NCBI GenBank assembly: GCA_019055375.1
Contig: JAHQIW010000706.1
Span: forward strand, 46,473 to 110,472
Direction: 5' to 3'
Source: Parelaphostrongylus tenuis
Lineage: Eukaryota > Nematoda > Chromadorea > Rhabditida > Metastrongylidae
DNA: 64,000 bases
Shown here: in pieces, positions 32,469 through 45,002 of the stretch
How the letters are laid out: each line of letters starts with the position of its first letter
Position numbering within the stretch: position 1 is the first letter of the stretch
Translations under genes and position numbers: made by a program
Notes under the pieces: model-generated
The model's input: only the letters and a program-made list of their open reading frames with translations
What the model was told of the DNA's origin: nothing
Databases searched by the model: none

Positions 32469-32864
32469 ATGGGTTCTAAGAATTACGAGCAAGTTCTGAA
32501 GAAGGCGAAGTTGCCTAGTCGTCAGCCAACGAGGCACAACAACAACAACAACCGGCTGAATGAAAGGGTAGGCCTCAAGATTAGCGAAAGAAACGTTGTC
32601 ATCATCTTAGCTTATTAACTGATTAGATCGTAGATCAAACAGTTTCCAGTGGACAATGAAAGATTGAGGAAGCGAAGACGAAGAGGAGACCGGATGGAAA
32701 GAATGAATCATCATGCGAAATCGCGGACGAGTTCTCCCATGACACTCAACCGTGCTCCATTGAAAACGCCGCGGCAGGTCACCATTGGTCCTCACCAGTT
32801 GCTAAAATCGAAAAATACGATTTCTCTTAGGTTTACATGCGAGGCGCTTAATCTTCGTTTGTAG
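32469..32864 (+). CDS. Two short basic ORFs, nearly identical in both duplicons
   Basis: 32,469-32,618 is a 49-codon frame with an Asn run and 'NERVGLKISERN'. 32,649-32,864 is a 71-codon frame starting after a 'gtttccag' site, with a very basic 'RLRKRRRRGDRMERMNHH'. They could be two exons of one nuclear protein, but no clean GT donor joins them in phase, and in copy 2 one inserted base shortens the second frame. No family recognised. The stretch is almost unchanged between copies, but so is its non-coding surround. Confidence 0.25.
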
Positions 32865-33909
32865 CCTTGGGCTTCCTCTTGTCCTCTCCTGAATCTCAAA
32901 TCTCGTTTTATCAAGCGTTCTCCTGAAAGCCACTGGATCTGGTCCAACCCCAGACAGTTGTAGCCGATTTTAGGCGCTTGGAGTCGGATAGTCGCTGTAT
33001 TTGTAAGTTGTTATGTATTTGCACTTCTTAATAGAACGTCAAGGCAGTTCGGAGCCGCTGATTGCTAACATAACTTGGCCATGAGCAGGTGCGACTTTGA
33101 GGCCAAAAACTCTCCGAATTTCCAATTTCGATCGTAATTCTTGCGTTTTTCCAGCGACGTCTTCGGCTCTAACTTTTAATAATTTAGTTCATAAAATCTC
33201 AAAATCGTGACATGAACACGATTTTCCGTAATTCTTGGTCGTAAGAAGTAATCCAATCTCAGTAAGCACCATCATTTTGCAACTATCGGTCGGTCCTCGG
33301 TGATGACGTCATCGACCCGGACACCGATCGATGCTGAGTCCTGCAACGACGGTTTCAACCGCGAACGCGCGTCAGTTTCTCGTTGGCATCCGGCCAAGCG
33401 CATGTGACTTGGCGCTTCTCTCAGAAGGAGCTCATCAGTCGGTCAGTCGTCGCTCTACCAGTCGATCGATCGGTTGGGTGGATGCCGTCCGATGACGTCA
33501 GACTTCCACATTTCTTCGAATCTTCTCTCCTTTTTCCGTGATTCTCTTTGTCAGGGAACTGTGTCATACGTAATGAATGCCTCTCATAAGAGCGGGGAAA
33601 GATCCATATTTCCGAAATTTCTTTTTTTTGGAATTTCCTTTGAAATGAGGAGCCCAGTTCAATTATCGGTCGATTAACAGAATGGGTGATAATGGGGCCA
33701 CTGAAATATTGATAAGGGTACCGCTGAATGAAGTTTCCCATTAATTTATGTAGTAGACAGCATTCCGGCCTAGCTACGCGGTCTTGTGGTGGGTGCTTTC
33801 TCGAAGAAAATAGTTCTCTCTGAAATTACTTTTAGTTTTATTTTGGGAGGCTGGAGACTGTATTTTGAAGGAGTTTCAATCTCAATAGAGTATAGATGAA
33901 TACAGATAG
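32865..33909. promoter_or_regulatory. Upstream region of the H3 pseudogene with two TGACGTCA palindromes
   Basis: Perfect CRE/ATF-type octamers lie at 33,304-33,311 and 33,493-33,500, about 0.9 and 0.7 kb before the H3 start codon. Both are kept at the matching places in copy 2, although the surrounding sequence has diverged. TGACGTCA is the consensus for bZIP factors of the CREB/ATF class. Binding here is inference. A 5' UTR intron is likely, because 'tgattctatttgcag' lies about 25 bases before the ATG. Confidence 0.4.
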
Positions 33910-34063
33910 ATATACATAGAAGAGAGAGAGAGGAAGAGAGGGGAAAAGAGAGAGAGGGGGAGAGAATGAGAGGTCGGTAGAGGGAGAGCGGAAAGGGTGC
34001 AAAGGGAGAGTGAGGGACAGAGGGGCGTAGGGGAGGGAGAGAGAGAGATAGATAGAGGAAGTT
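33910..34063 (+). repeat. GA-rich low-complexity tract
   Basis: About 150 bases of purine-only (GA/GGA) sequence in the 5' region of the H3 pseudogene. The matching tract in copy 2 is roughly twice as long. Confidence 0.9.
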
Positions 34064-34227
34064 CCGTTTTCTTGTGTCTGTATTGTGCCAAGTTGTTCTA
34101 TGGACTTGTATTGATCGCCGCCTACTCATTTGGTAGTCGTTTATTCTCGTCTTTTGTTCGAAATTTTCTCCTTTTTTCGACTTCACTGTGATTCTATTTG
34201 CAGTGAAAATTTTCATAATCTGCTTCA

Positions 34228-35645
<1,418 letters not shown>

Positions 35646-35710
35646 AAAGCAATATTTGGTGTCGTTTTGTGTTTTTTATCACTAGCTCTGTGTATTCGTG
35701 ATGCAATAAA

Positions 35711-37329
35711 GTTTCCTGAAAGGCATGTTTGGTTGCTGTTCGATAGTATTTAGCTGGTATTCAGGATGTAGATGATGAGATTCGCAGCTCTATTTAGAGG
35801 AGAGGAGAGCACTGTGGACCTGCGACATAAAGCCGTTGACAGGTATCACGGTGCGTTTATCTGTCGAGGATGCTGGGGTTTTCAAAGTCGGTCAATCTGT
35901 GAGTAGAGAGTTTGATTTATGATAAGTGTAGACTTGTCATCTAAATGTTTTGACAGTGGCCGTAGGCAGTTTTCCCCATTACAGTAGACGTCATTGTGGG
36001 CAGATAAACTATCAAGACAAGTTTAGCACGTGGGCCATCTCCTTGTAAAGGTGTTGCAAAGCAAAGTTTTGTTTTCTCACGTTCTTTGGTGTTTAGAGAT
36101 CTCTAGTGCTCCTTGATAACGACGTTGCCCGTTGTGCCACTCCACTGTAGACGAGCTTGTGGTTTCTAGAAATATGTGATTAGACGCAGTTCTATCACTT
36201 AACCCTTTAGGAGCGGCAATTGATCGGTCGCATAGTGAACTCGCAAGGGGCGCGCTATCTCCGTTATTCAGTAAGGGCTTTTTCTGCATCAAGGAAGCGA
36301 AATTTTAGGTTCTTTGTGTTACTCTGTACCTCTATGATTTTCCCTACGTGGTCATGAGTTTTTCGTGAACATAAAGTTTTTTTGTACGATAAAATTCTTG
36401 AATGCAAAACGTAGTCTTCTTTTCGCTCTTACAGCGTTCTTTGATAACATATCAAAAAATCAATTATAGCATCGAAATCCACGAGATTTGGCTTATCAAA
36501 TGACTAGTAAGACCTTGGCAAAATCATATACAAGCGCAAGCATAGCATTTGTAGCATACTGATTGTGAAACATAATTTTGTACTTGCTGCTACAACATAA
36601 TAAAAAGGCTTTTCCGAAAAGCAAATATATTGCTGACTTTATAGAAATCTGAGCTTTCGAATGAGTACCAAATGTTCTAGAGAAAAGTCTAATTCAGCGA
36701 AAAAGGTCTTCAAACAATCGTGTGCCCCAGCAGGTACACGTCGTCGCTTAGGGGTTGAAGATATCTTGTAGTAGCGACTTCTTGATAACCTCGAGATCGA
36801 AGTTTGTTTATTTAGATATCAAAGACTTCTCTCTAAGTCGGTGAAAAACCACAATTACGACGACTATCAACCTCGCTGCGGGTCAAAGAGCTAAGCTTTT
36901 ATATTTAACTCAAAGATCTGATCATATTCGTTGCTGATGCGGTATTTTGGGTTATTAATGGTCACTGAGTGGTCTACTTTGGCAGTTGTTCTCATCACAT
37001 GTCCCATCAAGAACAGTGAACCACAATGCTATTACTTCATGTCGCCTCAATTGTAAGTAATACTATGCAATCTGTAGAAAATTAAAGTGTGTTAAATCTT
37101 CATTTAAACCACATCTTTGAAACTCTCATTTTCAACTTAGCTTTTCATTAATCTCTTCATAATCTTGTGAAACACACTCCTATTAATTAGTATTAGCCTA
37201 ATCATGTGCAGTAAGGATTCGATCAAATTGGGTTTTTTACTCAGATCCGTCTGGACGTAAGTAGGACACTAAATTGTTCATAGACAATTCATTCCCAAAT
37301 GTTTCAGATTTTTGCTTACTTTCGCTTGC
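35711..37329. other. Duplicated intergenic DNA, no gene seen
   Basis: Follows the H3 poly(A) signal and matches about 54,270-55,850. Only short, non-conserved frames. No repeats beyond the duplication itself. Confidence 0.5.
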
Positions 37330-37337
37330 ACTTGTAA

Positions 37338-37660
37338 ATGAGCACATGTCGAGCAGTGGTTAGAGGTGCTCTGTGTCGCTCACGAGGTCAATGGCTCGAC
37401 CTCGCGATCATGACTCACCTAGTCATCCATTACTCCGAGGTCGGTAAATTGGTAGCAGGATGGTCTCAGACTTGTTTGGGAATAAGCAGCGCCGACCCGG
37501 TTCTGCCGGAGGCCACCTTGAGCCATTGCAAAGGCCTGATATGCATTCAGTTACCTCAAACGAAGTTAAAAATTGAAGACGAATGCATGGCGCATCCCTT
37601 AGAAATTGGTCAATGCCGAAAGCTTTATACGCTTGTACTTAAGCAGAGCAAAACGCCCTT
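37338..37660 (+). mobile_element. SINE family 2, most complete copy
   Basis: Has a tRNA-like head: 'gagcagtggttagaggtgct' (box A) and 'ggtcaatggctcgacctc' (box-B-like). The body follows: 'gaggtcggtaaattggtagc', 'gggaataagcagcgccgacc', 'gcattcagttacctcaaacg', and the terminal 'gctttatacgcttg'. It shows that family 2 is tRNA-derived. Confidence 0.7.
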
Positions 37661-37839
37661 CTACGATAGCCTAACATGATATGAATCATACACCGCTAAG
37701 ATGTTCCGCGAATGACTCATATATGACTCATGTTGTTCAAACGGCGGAGCGTTAGAAACTTTGGTGATCTATTCGTGACGCTGTGACCATGTCTTTGTCA
37801 TAGCTTGATGTATTTGTATAAACCACGAATATGATTGAA

Positions 37840-38380
37840 GCCACCATTGATCTGCGCTGTCCGATGTGGCCTCTTGATTGTTACAATGCATTGATGCTCA
37901 CGGCCAAACTCGTGTCGCAGAGATCACCATCATCGTCGACTTGTCTGCTATCGCATATTCTGAGAAGCGGTTCTTCTCCGCTAATATAAACGATGGTCCA
38001 TGAGAGGTTTTCACTAATCTCAGCCTCTCCATAACACTATATCTAAATTTTTCAAATCCAAAAAAAAAGAAAAAAGAAAAAAAATCCTTTTTTTTTGGAT
38101 TTGATTTTGAATGTTTATAACGAGGTTTCAAAAACAGTCGATTCAATGGACTAAATTTTTCAGTTCGCATAATCAGATCCTTATAAATGGAAAGCTCGTC
38201 GAGTGATAGCGCACTGTGCGTAAAGATCACTAAATTATCCAGATTCAGGCGGCCTAGAATTTCCCGGATATTTGAACAAACCCTTCGTCCCACCCAATGC
38301 TGCCGCATGGGAGGATCTTCTACTGTCAAATAATTTAAACGATTTAATTTGTTGCTTGTGTTTGCACAATATAAATTCAT
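37840..38380 (-). pseudogene. RTE-type endonuclease relic (copy 1)
   Basis: Minus-strand traces of an RTE endonuclease different from the 12-kb family. The block around 37,880-37,960 corresponds to the 'GVLGKTSLAVNINAFKQ'-like stretch of copy 2, and 'MERLRLVKTSHGPSFI' corresponds to the 'AVYD..EELFLG' region. The 160-codon frame reported here owes its length partly to a 96-bp insertion. Identity is weak but colinear. Confidence 0.4.
38055..38150. mobile_element. 96-bp insertion with 12-bp target-site duplication
   Basis: Flanked by identical 'ctaaatttttca' at 38,043-38,054 and 38,151-38,162. Copy 2 (about 56,440) has a single diverged copy of that site and no insert. The insert starts with an A-rich/T-rich hairpin ('aatccaaaaaaaaa' pairing with 'ttttttttggatt'). 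Confidence 0.8.
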
Positions 38381-38825
38381 GCCAACACATCATACATTTG
38401 GGCATCTAGGTGAGTACAGAGGGCATGTAACAGACCGTCACACTGCAAGAAGAGTCCATAATTCAAGGCGTCCTTCATTTAAGCAAGTACACTTTCGTCC
38501 TTAAATCCATATTTTAGTTCCTGTCCAACGCCCATATCACATTATTTAGCCCAGCGACTAATTGCAGATTCCCACTAAGTAAGACCTGTGAATTATTGAC
38601 TAACCAATGAGCTGCCGTGGGACTTTACCAAACGCTAAAAAAAGCCCAAATGCACACTCATGGCATTGTTCTCACCGATTCATCAATTCCATGAGAAGGA
38701 TGCGTAAAATGAAATTTTCAATTATTATGGAAAGATTATAGCGCAGTGAACAGTGATGCATTCTATCACTAAGCAAAGTTCGCTCTCCAACAACGCTTCC
38801 CCACAAGTCCACATGGGAACGCTTT

Positions 38826-39240
38826 AGCTTGGCAATTTCCGGTTTCGCAAATCTCCTCGACAGCATTCTACGATATTCACAAAGACGATTAAATCCTCAG
38901 GAAGTAGCCGATATAGCACCCAAAATGGCCTATAGATGCGAGAAAACGAAGTTAATGCAAGAAGTGCTGAGATTCTACACAGTATGTGTGATGAGGAATT
39001 AGATATTAAAGAAGCAGACAAAGCAAAAATTGACTGTTAAGTATCATCTCGACGCATATAGTACATGCAGGACGCGTTTGTTGGACGTCAATCTACGTTA
39101 TCGAGCTCATAGAACTCAGCTAACAATTGTCTTCTCTGTTTCCAGACCGCAGGAACATCCAACACCTCGACCATTACCTCCACCTCCGCCTCAAATAGAG
39201 TTGGCAGGAAGCGGAACAAAGGATGATCACACGTTTAGGT
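38826..39240 (+). pseudogene. Pro-rich gene-family exons (copy A)
   Basis: Exon 1 encodes 'NLLDSILRYSQRRLNPQ' and, in a shifted frame, 'NEVNARSAEILHSMCDEELD'. Exon 2 (39,147-39,236) encodes 'RPQEHPTPRPLPPPPPQIEL' then 'AGSGTKDDHTF', between a 'tctgtttccag' acceptor and a GTAAGC donor. In the 43.2-kb copy both splice joins are phase 2. Here the exon-1 donor has decayed to 'ctgttaagt' and frames shift within exon 1. Family unknown. Confidence 0.5.
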
Positions 39241-39289
39241 AAGCAACACAGTTATTACGCACTTCCTGCACATATCTTCAGAGAACTCA

Positions 39290-39735
39290 TAATTCCTTAT
39301 GGAGATTGCTCCATAAGGATGAGGAATGAGACGAGAACTTCGTTCAAATTCGTTGTCACACCCCGTTTATGACAGCGATGCTTATAAGATTCATGAATAC
39401 TGATTAACATATTTTGATTAAAAGTAGTGAAAAGTTTTGTCGGTTCTTCCCCATTATAAGGCGACAGAGAATATTCGACTCTAATCGCTGAACAAGAACT
39501 TTTCGCAACAGTGTTAGCAATCATTCGAAATTGTCTATCTCTGGCTAGCGCGGTGCTTCGCTGGTTTTTGGATTACCTTTTTTTTTCCAACCTAAGTGCA
39601 GAAGATACACAAGGAAAAGCTTTGTGTTTCACTTACGAATTTACTAGCAAGACAGAACTTTCTATAGACTATTAGTAATTATTCGATAGCACAGGATTCA
39701 AGATTCCAACACCGTTTTATGTTCTGGAAACACTG
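39290..39735. repeat. Repeat-bounded segment, left half only
   Basis: Contains the reverse-oriented ~150-bp border repeat at about 39,400-39,560 ('cgccttatAatgg' core on the minus strand) and the beginning of the enclosed frame ('FDSTGFKIPTPFYVL'). The right half is replaced by the RTE. The full version is at 43.44-44.30 kb. Confidence 0.5.
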
Positions 39736-39745
39736 TATGATTCAT

Positions 39746-42738
39746 CTGTATCACATGTCATCCCGTTGATCGTCGAATTACTCGAGCGGGCACCAGCAAC
39801 ACTTCCATTTTTCCGTATCACGTGCAAGAGTAGCCCAGTGGATCCACCTCGATCTAGGGACTACCTGAGCATGATATCTTTTTTCTAGAGCTTTCGTTTA
39901 GAAATCGGACCAACGAGTTGATTTTCTTCCTGTAAAGCGCTTGATGTCCCGAGAAATTCAGTCGGTAGCGCCTCTCGTCCATCGGTTGTCGTTGAAGCGC
40001 ATCACGTGTCCGGCCTACATTATTTTCGATATCCTGGCGTGTAGAACGGCATCTGTGATCTTCGATTGTTAACGTAGGTAGGGATTGCGGATCCTTTCTC
40101 TCATCTGCGAGATGCGGGACACTCCTAGTATCGATCTTTCGACTGCGCGTTCAATAACGCCAAGTGATCTTTCATCTTGCCTATTTAGCGATCAGGTTTC
40201 TGCTGCATAAGTTAGTGCAGGGATAATCGTAGAGTCAAAAAGGTGAGCAAGCCGCTCGTTTGCACCTGCTTGACTCTGGAGCTAGGTCGTTCATTCTGTT
40301 GATTTCACGACCTATAGACGTAACTGGAGCATTCGGAGATTGTCGTTTGTTGAGCGTGAATGGGGCATTCAAAACCCATCCGTTCCTCATGAACACTGTT
40401 TTCGTAAAATCTAGTTTAAAACCTATCTCTCCACAGGCGTTATCAAAATCGGTCAACATTCGTTCTGCTTCGCTGATGTTTGTTCTTATGAGGGCGATAT
40501 CATTAGCAAAGCGAAAATGGTTTGAATGTCGATCGTCAATTTTAACTCCCATATCATCCCATTCTAATGTTTGCATGACGTTTTGTGGGGTGGCCGTGAG
40601 TAGTTTTTGCGAAACCTTATCGCCTTGCCGTACCCCTCTTCTTACGTCAATGGTGATATCGTTGTAGAATGGAGATATTTTAGTCGTGGATCTTTATAAG
40701 CCCACAAAGGATTAGTAAGTATTGAGTAGGAACTTCCTGGTTGTCCTGAGCCTCATAACCGCTTCTGTTTCCACTAAATCTAAGACTTTCTTCAAATCGA
40801 TGAAAGCGAGACAAAGCCTTAGTTTATACTCTCGTGAAAGTTTAATGAGTCTTGTAATTGTGTGGATGTGATCCGTGGTACTAAATCCTCTTCGGAACCC
40901 TGCTTGTTCTCAAAGCTGTCCTTAGTACAATGTTCTGTCAATTCTGTTTAGAATGACTCGAGTAAAGAGTTTGTAGGCTTGAATATGTCGTGCAGGTCTT
41001 CCTTTTTGAGCAACATTATGGTCTTGCTGATTTTCCATTGAATGGGGACTTTGCATTCTGACAGGCAGCTCGTGAAGAGCCGAGCCAGGGTGTTGATGAG
41101 ACTGGCGTCAGGTTCTTCAGATTTTCTGGTCTAATCCTGTCTAGACTTTGTGTTTTTCTGCTCTTCACCGACGATATAGCATAGCATGTCGGATCTCGGA
41201 AGGGAGGACCATTGGAACGACATATTCATACTTTTTTACTTTATGTGACTGTATGAGGACATGGCTAACGAAGAGATCCGATTAGTACTGGTGGATGGTT
41301 TCCTCTACAGCCTTTCTGGAAGCTGTAAGTGTCCCATTAGGGTATCGGAGTGCAATCATCCTGGCCTGATAATTGGCGAAACCTCATTGGACTTTGCGAA
41401 TGCTCTTCCCAGCTTCTGCAGCTTCTGCCATAGCTGCTGCTCGTCTCTCCATGAGCTGTTCTTTTATCGCTCCTCTGCAGCGTTCCTCAAGTTCACACGT
41501 AAGGTTTCAGTTGCCTGTAGCTCGTGCGATTCCACGTTGACATATGAGCTCGAGTGTCTGCGGAGACAAGCCTCTCTTCGCGACGTTAGGACTCTGGCTT
41601 TCATAGCGCTAACGTAAAGATATTCACCTAGCCGATCGTATTCCTGGTCAGTGTTGTCGACAACGGTATCTCACCATGCGCCGATTATTGATTTGAATAC
41701 ATCCCAGTTTATGGTAGTTCTGGGACTTCGTTGTTTGAATTTAGCTGCTTTCTCTTCTCTCCATGAAAAGCGGAACATTGCGCGAAGGAGGCGATGGTCT
41801 GATCCCGTGCAGAACTTAGGAACAACAGCGAGATCGGTCGGGCACCTTCGACTTACTAAGATGTGGTTGATTTCGTTATGGCACTCTCCACTGGAAGACT
41901 CCCACGTCAATCGCTGAGAGCGAGGTATCTTCGACAATGATCTTAAAGAATGCATGCTCTTCTTTGAAGAAATTATTCGAGTTCCATACAGAGAACCACA
42001 TTGTTTCAACCGTAATTGTCCGATACAGGTTGTTAGTTGTTCAAAGGATTCAATGCTGAAGGTCAAATTCGACTTGAAAAGGACGCCAACGCCGCCAACA
42101 CCTCTGCTATCGCATGTTCCAAGGAACAGTTCCTCTCCGGTGTTATAAACAGCGTGAAATGGATGGCGCTTTCTCGTCTCAGCCATGCCAATGGCGTCAT
42201 ACATTATTCTCCTTGCTTGAATCAATAGATCTTCTACAGCGGATTTGTGAGCAAGGATTCCTGCATTGTAGGTACAGATCGTCATTTTAGTCTGTTTCGA
42301 TCTTCGCAGCCTTCGTTGGCCCTGAGATTTTAGCAGGTTCTCCGTACTTATCCCATCTGGCGCTGCCGAACCAGGGGCTCTTTTGGGGTCACGGGAATAA
42401 GGCCCATATTTGTTACTGTTTCTGGCATATTGATACCCAACGTACAGTGGCTTGCCATTCTCTCTCGGGGAGAGGGAGTAGCTTATTTGTTGGAGGCGAC
42501 CCATAACCGCCTCCTATGTACTTCCCGCCGCTAGATTGCAGGCTTTTGCCGACTTGACTCGTGGAAATAGGGTTATGTCAAGTCGGCGCTGCAGAAGCAG
42601 GTAGCTCATTCCTTTGATCCAGTTGCGTCTCCGGGAAGCACAAGGTCGCTTTTGGTTTGCGTTTACTCCCCTATCTACCACCTTGCGACGCGACACGTGC
42701 TCTCGCGACTAACCGAGCGGCATCCCTTAAAGAGGGAG
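39746..42738 (-). mobile_element. RTE-clade LINE with internal deletion
   Basis: Same family and orientation as the 12.0-15.3 kb copy, slightly shorter. 3' tail at 'ctgtatcacatgtcatcccg'. RT blocks at about 40,235-41,100, including 'FRFANDIALI' where motif C has Asn for the first Asp. A 277-codon endonuclease frame lies at 41,671-42,504, containing 'GVGGVGVLFKSNL' and then a deletion that joins 'GSLYG' to the 'DHRLLRAMFRF' half. 5' end 'cccttaaagaggg'. Stops and frameshifts make it inactive. It sits exactly between two direct copies of a 1.1-kb genomic segment. Confidence 0.88.
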
Positions 42739-42944
42739 GAAATTACAAATGCTTAAAAATAGAACCAAATGTGCATTTATGGGGTTATTTTCATCGGTTT
42801 ATAAATTCCTGGATAAAGGATGAGGAAAATAAAATTACATCAATTATGGAAAGGGTGTAGCACAGTGAATAGCGTTGCATGCTATCACGAAGCAAAGTTC
42901 GCTCTCCCAACAGCGCTTCCTCACAAGTCCACATGTGGACCCTT

Positions 42945-43365
42945 TAGCTTGGCTATTTCCAGTATCACAAATCTCCTCGACAGCATTCTACGATACTCAC
43001 AAAGGCGATTCAATCCTCAAGCAGCATTTGAAATAAAACCCAAAATGGCCTATAGAGAATGAATGCGAGAAAACGAAGTTAATGCAAGAAGTGCTGAGAT
43101 CTGCACAGTATACGTAAAGACGGATTAGATTTCAAAAAAGCGGAGTAAAGTAAAAATTGGCAGGTAAGTTCCATCTCGTCGCATACAACACAAGTAAGAC
43201 ACGTTGGTTGAACGTTAGCCCACGTTATTGAGCTCACAGAACTCAGCTAACAATCGAATTCTCTGTTTTCAGACCGCAGTTATATCCAACACCTCTACCA
43301 TTGCCTCCACCGCGGCCTCACAAAGAGTTAGCAGGAAGCGGAACAAAGGAGGATCACACTTTGAG
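42945..43365 (+). pseudogene. Pro-rich gene-family exons (copy B, best splice sites)
   Basis: Exon 1 ends 'aaattggcag' followed by an intact GTAAGT donor (about 43,163). Exon 2 is 43,273-43,365, between 'ctgttttcag' and GTAGGC. Both joins are phase 2, which puts 'RPQLYPTPLPLPPPRPHKEL' and 'AGSGTKEDHTL' in frame with the exon-1 reading 'NEVNARSAEI'. Exon 1 has a stop and a frame change ('MAYRE' then stop, then 'MRENEVNARSAEI'), so this copy is not intact either. Preservation of splice signals at this locus argues that an ancestor was a real gene. The product is unknown. Confidence 0.5.
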
Positions 43366-43439
43366 GTAGGCAACACAGTTTTTACGCACTTAATAGGCAG
43401 GTCTTCAGAAAACTCACGATTCCATATGAAGAACGTCCC

Positions 43440-44300
43440 ATAAGGATGAGGTCACACTCCGTTTATGACGGCGATGCTTATAAGATTAATGCATATTGAT
43501 TTCGACTAGAAGTCGTGAAAAGTTTTGTCGGTACTTCTCCATTCTAAGGCGACAAATGAATATTCAGCCCCATTCGCTGGACAAGAACTTCTCACAGCAG
43601 TGTTAGTAATCATTCGAAATCTTAGATCTCTGGCTAGCACGGTACTCGTCCGGCTTTTAAGATATCTTTTTCTTCCAACGTTAGTGCAGAAGATACAGAA
43701 AGGAAAAGTTTTGTGTTTCACCTACGCATTTTTCTGGCAAGATCGAACTCTTTCTCCAGACCGTCAGCAATTATTCGATAGCTCAGGATTCAAGATTCCA
43801 ACACCGTTTTATGTTCTGCGAAGACTGTTTCTCTACAGTGTATCAGGGGAAATAAGATTGATTCACAAACGCAATCAAATGCTCATTGGGCAATTCATGG
43901 GCCGCGGAGTGACGCGACAAGGGACGGGAGCGATCACCGATCGATTTTTTTGCGTAAAAGTGCGTGAAGTGTGCTGTTCAATTAGGAATTGTTTTTCCCT
44001 TCGGAAGAAACTTCAGATCAAGCGTAAACTCTGATACTACAAGATTTCTCTACATGTTCATGTGCCTTTCGTACTTCCGGCGAACTAATAGGTGAATTCC
44101 GCAGCCAGTGTGAAACTTATTTTACATTGAATTTCGCAATGCTTTGAAAGGGACTTTCTGAAAAAGGCTATATACTGCGCTGTCCGGAGATTTATGCTTT
44201 CGAATAATTGCTTACACTCTTATGGAAAGTTCTTATCCAGCGAATGGGATCAAATAATCATTCGTCGCCTTATAATGGACAAGAACCATTTTGTCAAAAA
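43440..44300. repeat. Segment bounded by inverted ~150-bp repeats with a 169-codon frame
   Basis: A minus-oriented border repeat (about 43,490-43,670) and a plus-oriented one (about 44,160-44,300) share 'cgccttataatgg'-type sequence and 'aatcattcgaaa'. Between them lies a plus frame (43,525-44,034) with 'FDSSGFKIPTPFYVLRRLF'. The same arrangement is at 57.6-58.4 kb and inverted at 46.0-46.8 kb. It could be a non-autonomous transposon with long terminal inverted repeats that captured an exon, or an exon flanked by an inverted duplication. I do not recognise the peptide. Confidence 0.5.
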
Positions 44301-44599
44301 ATAACAGTTCCCAAAAGCGCTGCTGATTTTGTTTGTAAGCTTCAATTTTCAGGAACGAACCTTTAGTGATATTGCTTCATTAACTCGAGGCGAAGACAGT
44401 AGCAAGAAAAAGAGAAGGAAACGACGGGTAACCTCATGGTGTTACTTTGCATCAACATTATCGCATTGTATGAAATTTATTCCCATGAAAATTCCAAACT
44501 ATTCCTCATAACAATTCTACATACCTAAACATTTAGAAATACGAGTAAGCAAGTACAAAGAGTCACACACAGATACTAAGGAACTCAGCTTATATTGGC

Positions 44600-44970
44600 T
44601 GTCAAACAACGAACGCTTGAAAACAGCTTGGCTTAGCTAACTCCAAGACTGCGAGGAAAATAGTCTCGATCAGCATTCTACAATAGTTAATATCAAGAAG
44701 AAATCCTAAAGCAGCAGCCAAAGCAGCATATGAAGTATTTAAAACCGTTCGAACACTTGAAATGTGGAAGACGAATTAAAAAAAACGACTCGGATGCAAA
44801 AAGTGCTGATTCGCAAGACAAAAGTGATGACGGTTTGTGTAAAATAATGTATCATACACTGATATTACCTAAACCATGTCCATGTACAAACCTGATTGTT
44901 GTTCTCGAGTTGTCCATGAAAATAACCGAACCAGAACGACTGAGACAAAAAAAATCTCCGCACTGCTGAA
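44600..44970 (+). pseudogene. Unknown gene fragment ('NDFDAKTAEI' family), copy
   Basis: Plus frame 44,730-44,969 aligns with the cleaner copy at 61.56-61.83 kb: 'CPCTNLIVVLELSMKITEPE' is shared almost exactly, while the start and the last codons are damaged. Confidence 0.55.
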
Positions 44971-45002
44971 CATAATACGCGAAACAGTTAATCAGTGACT
45001 GC

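Larger units (their letters stand above)
38622..39735 (+). repeat. 1.1-kb direct repeat, left of RTE (partner 42,739-43,840)
   Basis: The same 1.1-kb segment stands on both sides of the RTE at 39.75-42.74 kb. It is also present at 56.9-57.95 kb and, inverted and partial, at 46.2-47.34 kb. Confidence 0.85.
42739..44597 (+). repeat. Segmental duplication piece and left arm of inverted repeat 1
   Basis: Direct match to 38,622-39,735 (first 1.1 kb) and to 56,900-58,745. From 42,945 to 44,597 it is also the inverse complement of 47,340-45,692. Confidence 0.8.

Noticed and set aside
37898..38380. 160-codon minus frame as a host gene
   Set aside because: It is partly made of a 96-bp insertion with a poly-Lys/Phe segment, and the remainder matches a decayed RTE endonuclease. 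It is broken in copy 2.
38622..43840. LTR retrotransposon with 1.1-kb LTRs
   Set aside because: The interior is a LINE (RTE) in the minus orientation, the repeats contain host gene-family exons, and no primer-binding site or gag-pol layout exists.
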